Assembly (NCBI GenBank): GCA_043228905.1
Contig: JBHGNT010000006.1
Span: 21,328,001-21,392,000 of the forward strand
Origin: Azolla caroliniana
Taxonomy: Eukaryota > Polypodiophyta
Direction of reading: 5' to 3'
Length of the DNA: 64,000 nt
Below the pieces are notes generated by a model that was not told where the DNA came from, did not search any database, and saw nothing but the letters and a program-made list of their open reading frames with translations. This document shows positions 9,462 through 20,015 of this stretch, in pieces. Positions within the stretch are counted from its first letter, which is position 1, and each line of letters begins with the position of its first letter. The translations under genes and the position numbers were made by a program.

Positions 9462-11748
9462 CATTACACACATGTCGCGGAGCCGCTATCCAGACTGCTT
9501 AAGAAGGTACGTAAGTTTCAATGGAAAGATGAGCAGGTGGAATCGGTACGGAGGCTGAAGAAAGCACTAGCTGTAGCACCGGCTCTCCGGAAGGCCGTTT
9601 ACGGGAAGGGTACCCCGGTTTACGTGGCGGTGGACACGAGGCCGACCGGAATCGGATGGGTGGTCAATTAGGAAGACGCGGATGGCTCGAGGCTCCCCAT
9701 CCGATTCGGAGCGAAAGTATTGAGTGAGTGATAGTGAGGATATGCCCAAGTTAAGCACGAACTCTGGGGTATCGTTTCGGCGGTCAAAGCCGATAAGGAT
9801 TATTTGATTGGGACAGAGGTAGTAATCGAGATGGAATGCCTACCAATCCTCGGTATGGTTTCTGGATGCGTGACTTCGGACCTGGCTATGCTCAGGTGGA
9901 TCGCGTACATTAAGTTCCTGAATCCGGAGACACGACACATCTCCGGGAAAGATAACACCACGGCCGATATACTCTCAAGAGTGTGTTTTGACGACGAAGG
10001 TGGCATGGTATCGGAAAATGAAGAAGTTGGCATAGACTTCTTCGAGTCGGCTCAAGTGACGGCAAAGGGGAGGAGCACTCTAGCACCAAACGAGTTTAAC
10101 AAGAGCAAGTACGATGGGGAGTGGCTCCGGATCCGTAGATTCTTGAGGATGTTTACACCAGACGTGGCGTGGACGAAGGACGAAGCGAACCGGATCCGAA
10201 AGAAGGTGTATCGTTTCTTCTTCCGGAGTGGGAGTATATGGAAGCACCCGAAGAAGCATAACAAGATTCCGCTCCGCATAGTGATAAAAAGGGAAGAGCA
10301 GATGGCGTTGCTGTCGGAGTACCATGGGAGCCCTTGGCCCAGACACTATGGGATGTGGGCCACATTCGAGAAGCTGAAAGAGAAGTATTGGTGGCTAGGA
10401 ATGTACCGTGACATGCACCATTTCGTGATGACCTGCAAGAGTTGTCAGATCCACTTGACAATCTGGCATAGGGACGAGTTGCACCCGACCTACCCGCCGA
10501 CCGTACATTTCAAATGGATGGTGGATTTAGTAACAATGCCGATGGGGGTGGGGCAGATGCGCTACCTGGTGCTAGTAGAAGAAGACCTGACGAACCAGGT
10601 GGAGGGAGATAAGGATTATTTGATCGGGATAGATGTAGTAATTGAGACGAAATGCTTACCAATCCTCAGTATGGTTTTCGGATGCACGACTCCGGACCTG
10701 GCTATGCTCAGATGGATCGCGTACATTAAGTCCCTGAATCTGGATATAACACCACGATCGATATGCTCCTGAGAGTGTGGTTTGACGACGAAGGCGGCAT
10801 GGTATCGGAAGATGAAGAAGTTAGAGTAGACTTCTTCGAGCCGGCTCAAGTGATGGTAGAGGGGAGGAGCACTCCGGCACTAAATGAGTTTAACAAGAGA
10901 GAGTACGATGGGGAGTGGCTCTGGATCCGTAGATTCTTGAGGATGTTGACACCAAACACGGCATGGACGAAGGATGGAGCAAACCGGATCTGGAAGAAGG
11001 CATATCGTTTCTTCTTGCGGAGTGGGAGTATATGGAAGCACCCAAAGAAGCGTAATGACATTCCCCTTCGTGTAATGATAAGAAGGGAAAAGCAAATGGC
11101 GTTGCTATCAGAGTACCACGGGAGCCCTTGGCCCAAACACTATCGGACGTGTGCCACATTCAAGAAGCTGAAAGAGCAGTATTGGTGGCCGGGAATGTAC
11201 CGTGACGTGCACCATTTCGTGACGACCTGCGAGAGATGGCAGATCCACTCGGCAATCTGGCATAGGGACGAATTGCACCCGACCTACCCGCCGACCGTAC
11301 ATTTCAAATGGATGATGGATTTAGTAACGATGGCGATGGGGGTGGGGCAGATGCGCTACCTAGTGCTAGCACGAGAAGACTTGACGTACCAGGTGGAGGG
11401 CTAGGCACTACAGAACAAGACCTCCGCATCCGTATGTCGGTTCTTGGTCAAAGAGGTGATTTGCCGATACAGATGCATAGGGAAGATTGTGGCATATTGA
11501 GGAGAGCTAGATGCGTGAGAAGCTAAAGAGTTGTTTAGCCGGTTAGGGGTTAAGCTCTCTCTTACCAGACGTACAATCCGGAGGCGAACTGGAAGGTGGA
11601 GCGCGGACACGGGCCAATTGTGAAGGCACTAGTACGAGCATGCAAGGGGCGAGTCGGAAATTGGTCGTGGCTCCTACCATACCCGTTGTGCGCGGACCGA
11701 ACTATGCCCAGTTCAATGATTGGATTCATGTCTGAAGAACTTTTAAAT
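9462..11748 (+). pseudogene. Gypsy J RNase H and integrase, with tandem duplication
   Basis: Gypsy J resumes with the RT/RNase H connection (PLSRLLKKVRKFQWKDEQ, VYVAVDTRPTGIGWVVN). RNase H (VKHELWGIVSAVKADKDYLIG, LRWIAYIKFLNPETRHISGK, NTTADILSR) and the integrase zinc-binding region (LLSEYHGSPWPRHYGMWATF, YWWLGMYRDMHHFVMTCKSCQ) follow. After the duplicated block comes part of the integrase core (KVERGHGPIVKALVRACKGR) up to MIGFMSEELLN, where copia C's LTR cuts in. The 322-codon frame at 9804-10772 is the best-preserved part. Stops before it and the duplication make it non-functional. Confidence 0.85.
9792..11400 (+). repeat. Tandem duplication of 816 bp in gypsy J
   Basis: Unit 1 is 9792-10607 and unit 2 is 10608-11400. 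Both begin GATAAGGATTATTTGAT and both end CAGGTGGAGGG. Unit 2 lacks about 23 bp, removing the HISGKDN stretch of RNase H. The units differ at many single bases, so the duplication is not recent. The junction fuses integrase back to RNase H in frame (NQVEG then DKDYLIG). Confidence 0.9.
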
Positions 11749-12117
11749 GTAACGTGCAGAAGGTATACAAAACACAGAATACTGACAAAGAAAAACAGGT
11801 TTAATGGAGAGCTTAAGACACAATGTACGCGGGAGAGACAAAGAGGGAATGAACACACATAAGAAACTAAATTCAAAATAATGTGTAAAACTCTGTACAA
11901 AGGATGTGCTTAGGGAGCCATTTTATACAAGTCTATACAGACTGACAGAAGTATTGACATACTTCAATGCTCATAATTGAGCTCCTACACTAACTCCCAA
12001 ATATATTCCCTTGTGGAATATCTATTCAACGGCCTCCCAGTTTCCCCACCGATCTGGCCTCGGTTTACACATCGGTTTATGCACTGATCCGGCCAATGTT
12101 GAACTTGTATCTCAACA
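11749..12117 (-). repeat. 3' LTR of copia C
   Basis: About 369 bp in minus orientation, starting TGTAACGTGC (plus) where gypsy J's MIGFMSEELLN breaks off and ending CAACA before the polypurine tract CTCCCCCTCAAG. It is related to C' at 8397-8817. Confidence 0.75.
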
Positions 12118-12699
12118 CTCCCCCTCAAGCTCAACTTGAGGCTCTTCCGATCCTATGCTCCAGTTTCTCTTAACTTTACACCTCGCTCGCACTCGTCGAC
12201 CCGTTCGACTCTACATGCCTCGACCCTTACAATCGGCTTGTCTGCTTGTACGGCCTTTTCTATCTCCCTTCTTGTCATGATGTTGACACCTCTTCTGTTG
12301 TCCTTTCTTCCGCTTGGCCTTCAGTTGATTCGACGTCTCCAAATCAAACATTTGAGCCGAATCGGCTACCTCCAATTCGTCTCCGCTTTTGTCCGAACTG
12401 GTTGTCTCCAATTCGTCCTCAATCTTGGCCTTCTCGCCCTTGTTGGCTTCATCTCCCCCATGCTTGGCTGGCTCTGGCTCTTTCCTTCGGCTGATGCGCT
12501 CTTGTCCACTTCCGAACTCTTTCGTAGATACGCCTTCGGCTACTTCAGCAGACACTAAACTGAATTCGTCATCTGATTTGGTTTCGTGGTCACTTCCGCT
12601 CCTTTCCTGCTCCTTTCCGTGGTCTTGCAGGACTTTTCTCCCCCTCAAGTTCGGCACGTCGAGGTGCTGGAACCCAAGCGCACCCGAGAATTGCCGCAA
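12118..12699 (-). pseudogene. Copia C: charged tail downstream of RNase H
   Basis: The frame runs on from the usual copia end (LRQFSGALGFQHLDVPNLRG) for about 130 more codons rich in Lys, Glu, Asp and Ser (KVLQDHGKEQERSGSDHETK, EPEPAKHGGDEANKGEKAK, DKSGDELEVADSAQMFD, NQLKAKRKKGQQKRCQHHDK). Most plant copia elements end just after RNase H. C' carries a related tail, so this looks like a family feature. No known domain is recognised, and a role cannot be inferred. Confidence 0.6.
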
Positions 12700-13017
12700 C
12701 TTGTCCAGACCAAGGGGCTTAGTGAAAATGTCGATGTTCTGCTGATCCGTCGAAACATACTGAAGTTCAACTTCACCAGAGAGGACACTCGAACAAAGTG
12801 GTAGTGCACCTCAATGTGCTTAGTGTAGGTGTGGAAGACGGGGTTCTTCGCAAGTTGGATGTTGCTGAGGTTGTCGTTGTACATCGTCGTCGGACCGGAT
12901 ACCTCCACCTGCAAATCCTTAAGTAGCCGCTTCAGCCATATGGCTTCACACGTTGCAAGAGCCGCTCCTCGACACTCGGCCTCTGTGCTCAATAGTGCAA
13001 TTGTCGATTGCTTCTTG
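12645..13017 (-). pseudogene. Copia C RNase H, 3' part
   Basis: Encodes STEAECRGAALATCEAIWLKR, LLKDLQVEVSG, YNDNLSNIQLAKNPVFHTYTK and HIEVHYHFVR, a copia RNase H with the E and D-N-x-S segments. A frame change follows HFVR. The upstream half lies at 17989-18100, on the other side of copia B: the codons TIAWSSK and KQSTIALL join across the B insertion. Confidence 0.85.
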
Positions 13018-13047
13018 TGTTAGGATTTTGGTCCCTCTGGATGGGAT

Positions 13048-13230
13048 ATGAGTACCCGGCAATGGAAGACCCGGTGAGAACCGGATGATGAGTACCCGGC
13101 AACAGAAGACCCGGTGAGAACCAGATGATGAGTACCCGACAAGGAAGACCCAGTGAGAACCGGATGATGAGTACCCAGCAAGGAAGACCTGGTGAGAACC
13201 GGATGATGCAGGCCCGGTGAGAACCTCTCA
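13048..13230 (+). repeat. Minisatellite in the LTR of copia B
   Basis: Four tandem units of 39-40 bp, each beginning ATGAGTACCC and containing GACCCGGTGAGAACCGGATG, followed by a partial unit. The 3' LTR has a matching array (about 17305-17480). The related LTR of element P (62784 onward) has only diverged single or double copies, so the array expanded in the B lineage. Confidence 0.85.
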
Positions 13231-13395
13231 CCGGATGAAGGGACATATATGTAAATATGTTCCAGAGAGCCCAGTAGAGCTATATTTGTAAATAGCCTGT
13301 AAATATGACCTAGGGCAAACTCTTCAGTGTGTGTATCATTGTGTTGTCATTTTCTGTTGTATAGAGTTATTGGTGTAACTGTTGTACAAAGCATA

Positions 13396-13397
<2 letters not shown>

Positions 13398-13449
<52 letters not shown>
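13398..13449. repeat. GA microsatellite
   Basis: About 26 GA units in the 5' LTR of copia B. The 3' LTR has a shorter run at about 17672-17692, which accounts for part of the LTR length difference. Confidence 0.95.
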
Positions 13450-13451
<2 letters not shown>

Positions 13452-13746
13452 AGAGATAGAGTGATTCTTTGTTGTAACCGCCGCCAGGCGAAGAGTGTGA
13501 GCACAAGGTCATTGCCTTTGTGCCTCCTGTTGTATTCTTTGACATAGTGATAGTTTGGAGTCTGTGGGTTCCCGTGGTTTTTCCCATTTAGGGTTTTCCA
13601 TGTTAACATACTGTGTACACTCTCTTTCAGTGTTTTGTGTATACGTTCATCTATCTCCACATTCCCATTGCTATGTTTGTAATTCTCAACGAAGTGATTG
13701 AAGACTCGATTGTGGCCGAGCATTATTCTGTATATTCTCGTCAATT

Positions 13747-13759
13747 TGGTATCATAGTG
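13747..13759 (+). promoter_or_regulatory. Primer-binding site of copia B
   Basis: TGGTATCATAGTG stands three bases after the 5' LTR end. It is a two-base variant of the initiator-Met-tRNA complement TGGTATCAGAGC, as seen in element P. Confidence 0.85.
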
Positions 13760-13773
13760 AAACGACACAGAAA

Positions 13774-14590
13774 ATGGAAGATTCGTTGCGACGCATGTTC
13801 AAGCTCACCGTCTCCAACTACTAAGTGTGGAAGTTGAGGATGACGGACATGCTCGTGGTTAAAGATCTTTGCTTGCAGGTTTTGTTCGGGGACAAGAGAC
13901 CGGATAAGATCGACACCACGGTGTGGGAGGTGATGCACATGAAGACAACGGCATACATACGGTGTTTCATCCACATGAGCTTGTACAACAACTTTAATGA
14001 GGAGAGCAGGCTCATGAGCTTTGGGAGAAGATCGGCATTATGTTTCAGAACAAAAATGTTGTTAATCGGGTTTCAGTATTCTGGAAGCTAGTAAGACTCC
14101 AGTACCAAGATGGCTCCAGCATCGCAGAGCACATGAATGCCTTCTAGGGGCTGATTCACTACGCAACATCGTTGGAAGTACCTCTCGCCGATGAGGTACT
14201 AGCACTGCTCCTGCTCGGTTCCCTCCCGGATAGCTGGGAGATGTTGGTTGTCACTTTGGGCAACGCCGGGCCGGAAGGAAAACAGTCATCCCTAGGAAGA
14301 GTCGAGTAGAGCTTGCTAGATGAGGAGGCGCGTCGGAAAGACAAGGATACGATCTCCGACTCCAAAGCGCTGCTTTCCGAATCGGAACGTGGAAGACAAA
14401 GGAACCGTAGTCCCCAAAACCGGGAAAAGTCGGGGACACAGTCAAAGTCAAGGGGGAGGCCTACTTGCTTCTATTGCGGCAAGCCGAGACATTTCTAGAA
14501 GAACTGTCAGCATTTCCGGAAACACAAGGAAATCGATAGTACCGATTCGAAGCGGTCACCGAAACAAAACGGTAATGACCGGAGGGGACT
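13774..14590 (+). pseudogene. Copia B gag with zinc knuckle
   Basis: Starts ATG at 13774 (MEDSLRRMFKLTVSNY, then a stop). It continues with VWKLRMTDMLVVKDLCLQV, KIDTTVWEVMHMKTTAYIR and, in another frame, the SLLDEEARRKDKD and RGRPTCFYCGKPRHF zinc-knuckle part, broken by a stop. The intact gag in element P (63390) matches it and shows where B has stops and shifts. Confidence 0.85.
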
Positions 14591-14603
14591 AGACTGGAAG
14601 GGA

Positions 14604-15836
14604 ATGACGGCAATCGCAACAAGTGAAGAGGAGTTGATGCTCATCACCGAGGAGAGTGAGTTGAACCTTGTTGGCGACGAGACAACGTGGGTTGTTGATT
14701 CCGAAGCGTCGTTTCACCTAACCCCAGACCAGAAATGCTTCCCATCCTACACAGCCGGTGAGCATAGGATGGGGAATGAAGGTACATGCCGAATTGTCAG
14801 CATAGGAGACATGTGGTTGACAAAACCAACCGGATGCAAGTTGTTGCTGAAGGATGTTCGACACGTTCCGGAGGTTCGACTGAACCTAATATCAGTCGGT
14901 CGGCTAGACGATGAAGGCTACACAGGTAGCATCTGGAACGGAGTCATGAAGTTTAGCAAAGGGAGCCTAATAGTGGCTCGGGCCCGGAAAGTCAACACTC
15001 TGTACCTAATGAATGCTCGGTTATGCCGGGAAGATGTGAACATTGCATCTGACACTGCCGGTGAGCTGTGGCACAAGAGATTGTGTCACATGAGCGCGAA
15101 GGGGATGAAGAGGCTTGCCGATGACAACCTCATTCTGGTGAAAGATGTGCATTTTGAGAAGTGCACCGACTGCTTGGTTGGTAAGCAAAACCGGTCCTCT
15201 TTCCGCTCAAGGCCACTGATGAGACGTAATGCACCATTGGAGCTGGTGCATACCGATGTGTGTCATGTGGACATGAAGTCACATGCCGGATCGCAATACT
15301 TCGTGACGCTCATAGATGACCATAGCCAGAAGTTGTGGGTCTCGCTATTAAAGACGAAGGATCAAGTGTTATCCTTCTTCAAGGAGGTCCACGTGAGAGT
15401 GGAAAGAGAAACTGGCCAGAAGTCGAAGGCGGTTCGAGCAGATAACGGAGGAGAATACCGGGGGCAGTTTGAGGAGTATTGCCGCTCGAAGGGAATATGG
15501 CTCGAATGTACCATGCCGAAGATGCCGAAACTAAACGGGCTGGTTGAGAGGATGAACCGGACCATAATGGAGAGGGTTCGGAGTATGCTAGCACATGCTA
15601 AGCTACCCAAGTCGTTTTTGGCTGAGGCGTTGTCGACAACGACGTATGTGATAAACAGATCACCCTCAGTGCCCTTGGACGGAGACACGCCAGAGAGAGT
15701 ATGGACCGGTAAGGAAGTGTCTTATCGGCACCTGAAGGTGTTCGGGTGTCTCGCTTACGTGCATGTTGCTAAGGACCGGAGAGGAAAGTTGGATCCAAAA
15801 AACCCGGCCATGCATATTCCTCGGATACGGCAATGA
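14604..15836 (+). pseudogene. Copia B protease and integrase (410-codon open frame)
   Basis: An open frame encodes the protease region (TTWVVDSEASFHLTPD), the gag-pre-integrase zinc-binding part (LWHKRLCHMSAKGMKRL, CTDCLVGKQNR) and the integrase core (LELVHTDVCHVD, VTLIDDHSQKLWV, VRADNGGEYRGQFEEYC, MPKLNGLVERMNRTIMERVR). The integrase D-D-E residues appear kept. The protease motif, usually DSGAS, has Glu for Gly, which should abolish activity. The frame ends early in the integrase C-terminus (KNPAMHIPRIRQ). Confidence 0.85.
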
Positions 15837-15839
15837 TGA

Positions 15840-16557
15840 GTTCGGCTACCGAGTGCGGTACCTCGTCGACAAGAAGGTGTTCCGGAGTCGAGATATTATC
15901 TTCATGGAGGACAAGACCCTTGCCGACTAGGAGTCGGAGAAGAAGATAATGAACTCTGAGTCGACTGATAAGAATCAAACCGATGAGATTCAGACCTACC
16001 AGGCTAAGAGCCGGTTGACACTCGAAGAATCGGCTGGTTACGGTGAGGATACCGAACCGGCAGAAGAAGGAGAGGAAGCTGAAACCGGAACCGGACAAGA
16101 CCCCGAATCGGATTCGGATGAAGAACAAACACAGGAGCCGGTTACCGAAAACCGAGGATGGAGATATCCTCTCCGGGAAAGAAGAGCCCCCTGGAGATTT
16201 CCGGATGCAGAGCATGTGTTGTTGACCGATGAGGGGGAGCCGGAAAGCTTCGAAGAAGCAAAGGAGAACACCCACAACCGCAAGTGGTTGAGTGCCATGA
16301 AGGACGAGATGGAATCCCTACATGAGAACCACACGTATGAATTGGTGGAGTTGCCGAAAGGAAAGCGGGCACTCCTCAATCAACGACTTGGGTCCGGCAA
16401 GACAGATACTGGGGATGCATATCATCCGGGACCGGCCAAAGAAGCAACTGTGGTTGTCATAGGAGAAGTACGTGACAAAGGTGCTTCAGCGGTTCAACAT
16501 GTCATATGCGAAACTGATCGGATTGACACTCCCGGCAAACTGCAGGTTATCTGGTAA
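15840..16557 (+). pseudogene. Copia B integrase-RT linker and RT remnant
   Basis: Encodes FGYRVRYLVDKKVFRSRDI, an acidic linker (15949-16150), RYPLRERRAPWRFPD, and the RT start (WLSAMKDEMESLHENHTYELVELPKGKRAL). It then jumps, out of frame, to sequence that belongs after the YVDD box (DLGPARQILGMHI in the next frame). About 500 bp of RT, including the catalytic Asp pair, is deleted at about 16378. Confidence 0.8.
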
Positions 16558-16559
16558 GC

Positions 16560-17265
16560 AAAGCCCGAAGACGAAGGCAAATGTGATAAAGATACCATAT
16601 GCCTCTGCCGTCGAGAGCTTAATGTACGCAATGGTGTGTACCTGATCAGATATCGGATACACAGTCGGAGTGGTGAGCCGATTTATGAGCAATCCCGGCA
16701 AGGAGCACTGGAATGCGGTAAAATGGATACTCCGATACTTGAAAGGCCCCTCAAGTATGTGTCTCCGATTCGGCTCCGGTAAACCCCAACTTGACCGTTT
16801 CACCGACTCGGATATGTCGGCTGATGCGGATATTAGCCAGGCAACATCGGGATATGTTATGACATATGTAGGGGGAGCTGTTTCGTGGCGGTCGAGGCTG
16901 CAGAAGACGGTTGCATTGTCAACCACGAAGGCGGAGTACATGGCAGTTGTGGAAGCCGGCAAGGAAATATTATGGATGAAGGACTTCATCGGAGAGCTAG
17001 GGATCCGGCAAGAGGAATACCAGTTCTACTGCGACAGTCAGAGTACCATCCACCTTGCAAAGAATTAGGCCTACCATTCCCAGACGAACCACATCCAGCG
17101 CAGGTACCACTGGATCCGGGAGCGAGTAGAAGATCGAGAGTTCGTGCTGACGAAGATCCACACGGATGAGAACGGGTCGGACATGATGACCAAGGTGCTA
17201 ACACCCGACAAGTTGGACGCATGCCAGAAGAGGATCAGATTGACGAGGCATCCCATGCCGGAGTG
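16560..17265 (+). pseudogene. Copia B RNase H
   Basis: Encodes KIPYASAVESLMYAMVCT (stop), then VVSRFMSNPGKEHWNAVKWILRYLKG, SDMSADADISQATSGYVM, WRSRLQKTVALSTTKAEYMAVVEAGKE and YCDSQSTIHLAKN (stop). RRYHWIRERVEDREFVLTKI and MTKVLTPDKLDACQKR follow. Two stops interrupt an otherwise readable frame. Confidence 0.85.
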
Positions 17266-17276
17266 AAGGGGGAGTT

Positions 17277-17983
17277 TGTTAGGATTTCGGTCCCACCGAA
17301 TGGGATATGAGTACTCGGCAACGGAAGACCCGGTGAGAACCGGATGATGAGTACCTGACAACAGAAGACCCTTTGAGAACCAGATGATGAGTACCTAGCA
17401 AGGAAGACCTGTTGAGAACCGGATGATGAGTACCCGGCAAGGACGACCCAGTGAGAACCGAATGATGCAAGCCCGGTGAAAACCTCTCACCAGATGAAGG
17501 GACATATATGTAAATATGTTCTAGAGAGCCCACTAGGGCTATTTTTGTAAATAGCCTGAAACTCATATTACTATAAATATGACCTAGGGCAAACTCTTGA
17601 CTGTGTGTATCATTGTGTTGTCATTTTCTGTTGTATAGACTTATTGGTGTAACTGTTGTACAGAGCGTAGCAGAGAGAGAGAGAGAGAGAGAGATACAAA
17701 GTGATTCTCTGTTGTAACCGCCGCTAGGCGAAGAGTGTGAGCACGAGGTCGTTGCCTCTATGACTCTTGTTGTATTCTTTGATATAGTGATAGTTTGGAG
17801 TCTGTGGGCTCCCGTGGTTTTTCCCATTTAGGGTTTTCCTCATTAACATACTATGTACACTCTCTTTCAGTGTTTTGTGTATACGTTCATCTATCTCCAC
17901 ATTCCCATTGCTATGTTTGTAATTCTCAACGAAGTGATTGAAGACTCGGTTGTGGCCGAGCATTATTCCGCATATTCTCGTCA
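17277..17983 (+). repeat. 3' LTR of copia B
   Basis: 707 bp after the polypurine tract AAGGGGGAGTT. It carries the TATA box TATAAATA at 17572-17579, the minisatellite and a short GA run. It differs from the 5' LTR at scattered bases, so the insertion is not very recent. Confidence 0.9.
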
Positions 17984-17988
17984 TCTTG

Positions 17989-19220
17989 CTACTCCACGCG
18001 ATCGTAGCACTCCCAAGGGAGAATGCAAATCCGGATATGGATCGGCGATCACCAGCGTTTCCGGCCCAGTTGGCATTTGTATAACCGACTAGTTGCGTGG
18101 CAGTACCAGTCCGATAAAGTAGCCCCCAGTCCTTAGTGCCACTGACGTACCTGAGTACGTGTTGCGTGCACTGAAGGTGCCCTTCAGTTGGGTCCGCCAT
18201 GAATTGACTAATCAAGCTGAGCGGGTAATTGAGGTCCGGTCGGGTGATAGTCAAGTATATGAGGCTTCCGACAATCTGTCGAAACCTTTTCGGGTCACAG
18301 ACCTTCCCGGAGTCAGGGCGAAGCTTCATGTTTTGGTCGTGAGGAGTTGAGATAGACTTACAGTCGGCCATCCCGAACTTGAAGAGCATACTCAGCACGT
18401 AATGTTGTTGACTGATCAATATGCCTTCGGGGGTTCGGCTCACTTATATCCCGAGAAAGTAATGAAGGTCCCCCAAGTTCCTTCATATCAAATGATGCCG
18501 CAAGCTAGAGCTTTACGCAGTCAATTTCATCTAGGTCAATGCCGGCGATGACCAAATCATCAACATAAAGTAAAATACTAACAAGCCCAAGTCGACCTTG
18601 CCAAACGAACAATATAGAATCCAATTTGGACGTCACAAATCCCATCCGACGCAATCACTGTGTGATCTTCGCGTTCTTGGCATTCGGGGCTTGCTTTAGT
18701 CCGTAAAGGGACTTCTTCAACCGACATACCGCCGAAGTGCTCTTTACAGACTAAAATCCGGGGGATTGTACCATGTACACTTGTTCCTCAAGCTCGCCTT
18801 GGAGGAATGCATTCTTTACATCCATTTGATGTAAGTGCCACCCCTTTGCTGCAACTACCACAAGAAAAACACGGACGGTCGTCATCTTCGCGACCGGCAC
18901 AAACGTCTCATCGTAATCGATGCCATGTTGTTGCGCGTAGCCTTTTGCTACTAACCGGGCCTTGTATTGGTTGACCGAGCCGTCAGTGTTGTACTTGAAC
19001 TTATACACCCACCTACATCCAATCGGCTTTACACCCTTGGGGGCATCAACTAGGTCCCAGGTTTCATTCTCTGCAAGTGCGTTCATCTCTTCCTCTATGG
19101 CGGCACGCCAATTCACATCCTTTGCCACTTCTACGTAGCTCTCCGGCTCACACACTTCCGCTACACATGTCATGTACACATAGTGATGCGCTATGTACTC
19201 GTTGTATTTGAAACGCACAA
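17989..19220 (-). pseudogene. Copia C reverse transcriptase and RNase H 5' part
   Basis: In minus direction: [61 protein letters not shown] and [20 protein letters not shown] (18751-19218). A second frame follows with the LLYVDDLVIAGIDLDEID catalytic block, and a third (17724-18443) with TPEGILISQQHYVLSMLFKF, GSLIYLTITRPDLNYPLSL and YTNANWAGNAGDRRSISG. The YVDD residues are kept, but frameshifts and stops separate the parts. Confidence 0.85.
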
Positions 19221-19341
19221 CAGGGTTCTTTTGGCGGGTAGATTGGCGTAAATGCTCATTAGCCGATGTAGATACCGTTCTGGCCGACGTGGGCTTCGCT
19301 CTTGAAGGCCCGTCATCGCTCTTCTCGGAGTCTAATTCACA

Positions 19342-20015
19342 TCAATCCGACTTGTCCCTATCCGTGCCGTACTCCGGCATCTTCTTCTTTCCCTTTCCTT
19401 TGCGCGTAAGCCGTCTCTTCAGCTCCCTGCGCGGGGAATGCACAGCCGAGTCTCCACTATTCGCCAACTCTTCGTCTGACTGGTCAAACCGACTTAGTCG
19501 CTCATTCGGTCTACTTAGCAAAAATGAGATCGGACTCTCTTCAAGAATTCGGACTTCGCGTTCATCAAGAGGCATCTCAGCCTCGTTGACCTCATCTTTA
19601 GAACTCGGATTGGAATTGAGGTCCGGAGTCAGAGGCAAATACCAAGACGCAGACTCATCGAACACAACATCGCGACTTACGCGAGCTTGTTTGGTTTGGG
19701 GGTTATAACACTTATAACCCTTATGTTCATCCAAGTAGCTGACCAAGATACACTTCTCGGCTTTCAATTCTAGCTTCCTACGCTTCTCCTTCGGCACATG
19801 CACATACGCGATGCTATCGAAAACCCTCAAGTGTCATAGATTCGGCTTCCTTACAAACTACAACTCATGTGCCAACACTTTTTCTCCGATGTGATTCTGG
19901 ATGTAGACCGCGGTTCGGACAGCTTCGGCCCAATAGAACTTGGGCATGCTCTTTTCTTCCAACATTGCTCGTGTTGCTTCCACAACCAATTGATTCTTCC
20001 TTTCGGCTATGCCGT
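19342..20015 (-). pseudogene. Copia C integrase C-terminal part
   Basis: Encodes NGIAERKNQLVVEATRAM and KFYWAEAVRTAVYIQNHI (about 19870-20015), then FDSIAYVHVPKEKRRKLELK, EHKGYKCYNPQTKQARVSRD and VVFDESASWYLP, and an acidic linker ending in a lysine-rich KRRLTRKGKGKKKMP. The catalytic Glu region is present. The frame is cut at 20015 by LTR M. Confidence 0.8.

Larger units (their letters stand above)
13018..13743 (+). repeat. 5' LTR of copia B
   Basis: 726 bp from TGTTAGGATTTT to CTCGTCA. It contains about four copies of a 39-40-bp repeat (13048-13215) and a long GA microsatellite (13398-13449). Compared with the 3' LTR it lacks about 15 bp near 13300, and with them the TATA box. Confidence 0.9.
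13018..17983 (+). mobile_element. Copia element B, complete in outline, nested in copia C
   Basis: A 4,966-bp element with two LTRs (13018-13743 and 17277-17983), a primer site, gag, zinc knuckle, protease, integrase, RNase H and a polypurine tract. TCTTG stands on both sides (13013-13017 and 17984-17988), a perfect 5-bp target duplication. Removing B and one TCTTG rejoins the RNase H frame of copia C. It cannot move by itself: gag is stopped and frameshifted, the protease has DSEAS, and about 500 bp of RT including the catalytic Asp pair is deleted. Confidence 0.92.

Noticed and set aside
13048-17480. LTR repeat units of copia B as a possible CRISPR-like array
   Set aside because: The units are directly adjacent without unique spacers and lie in a plant LTR, so they are a minisatellite.
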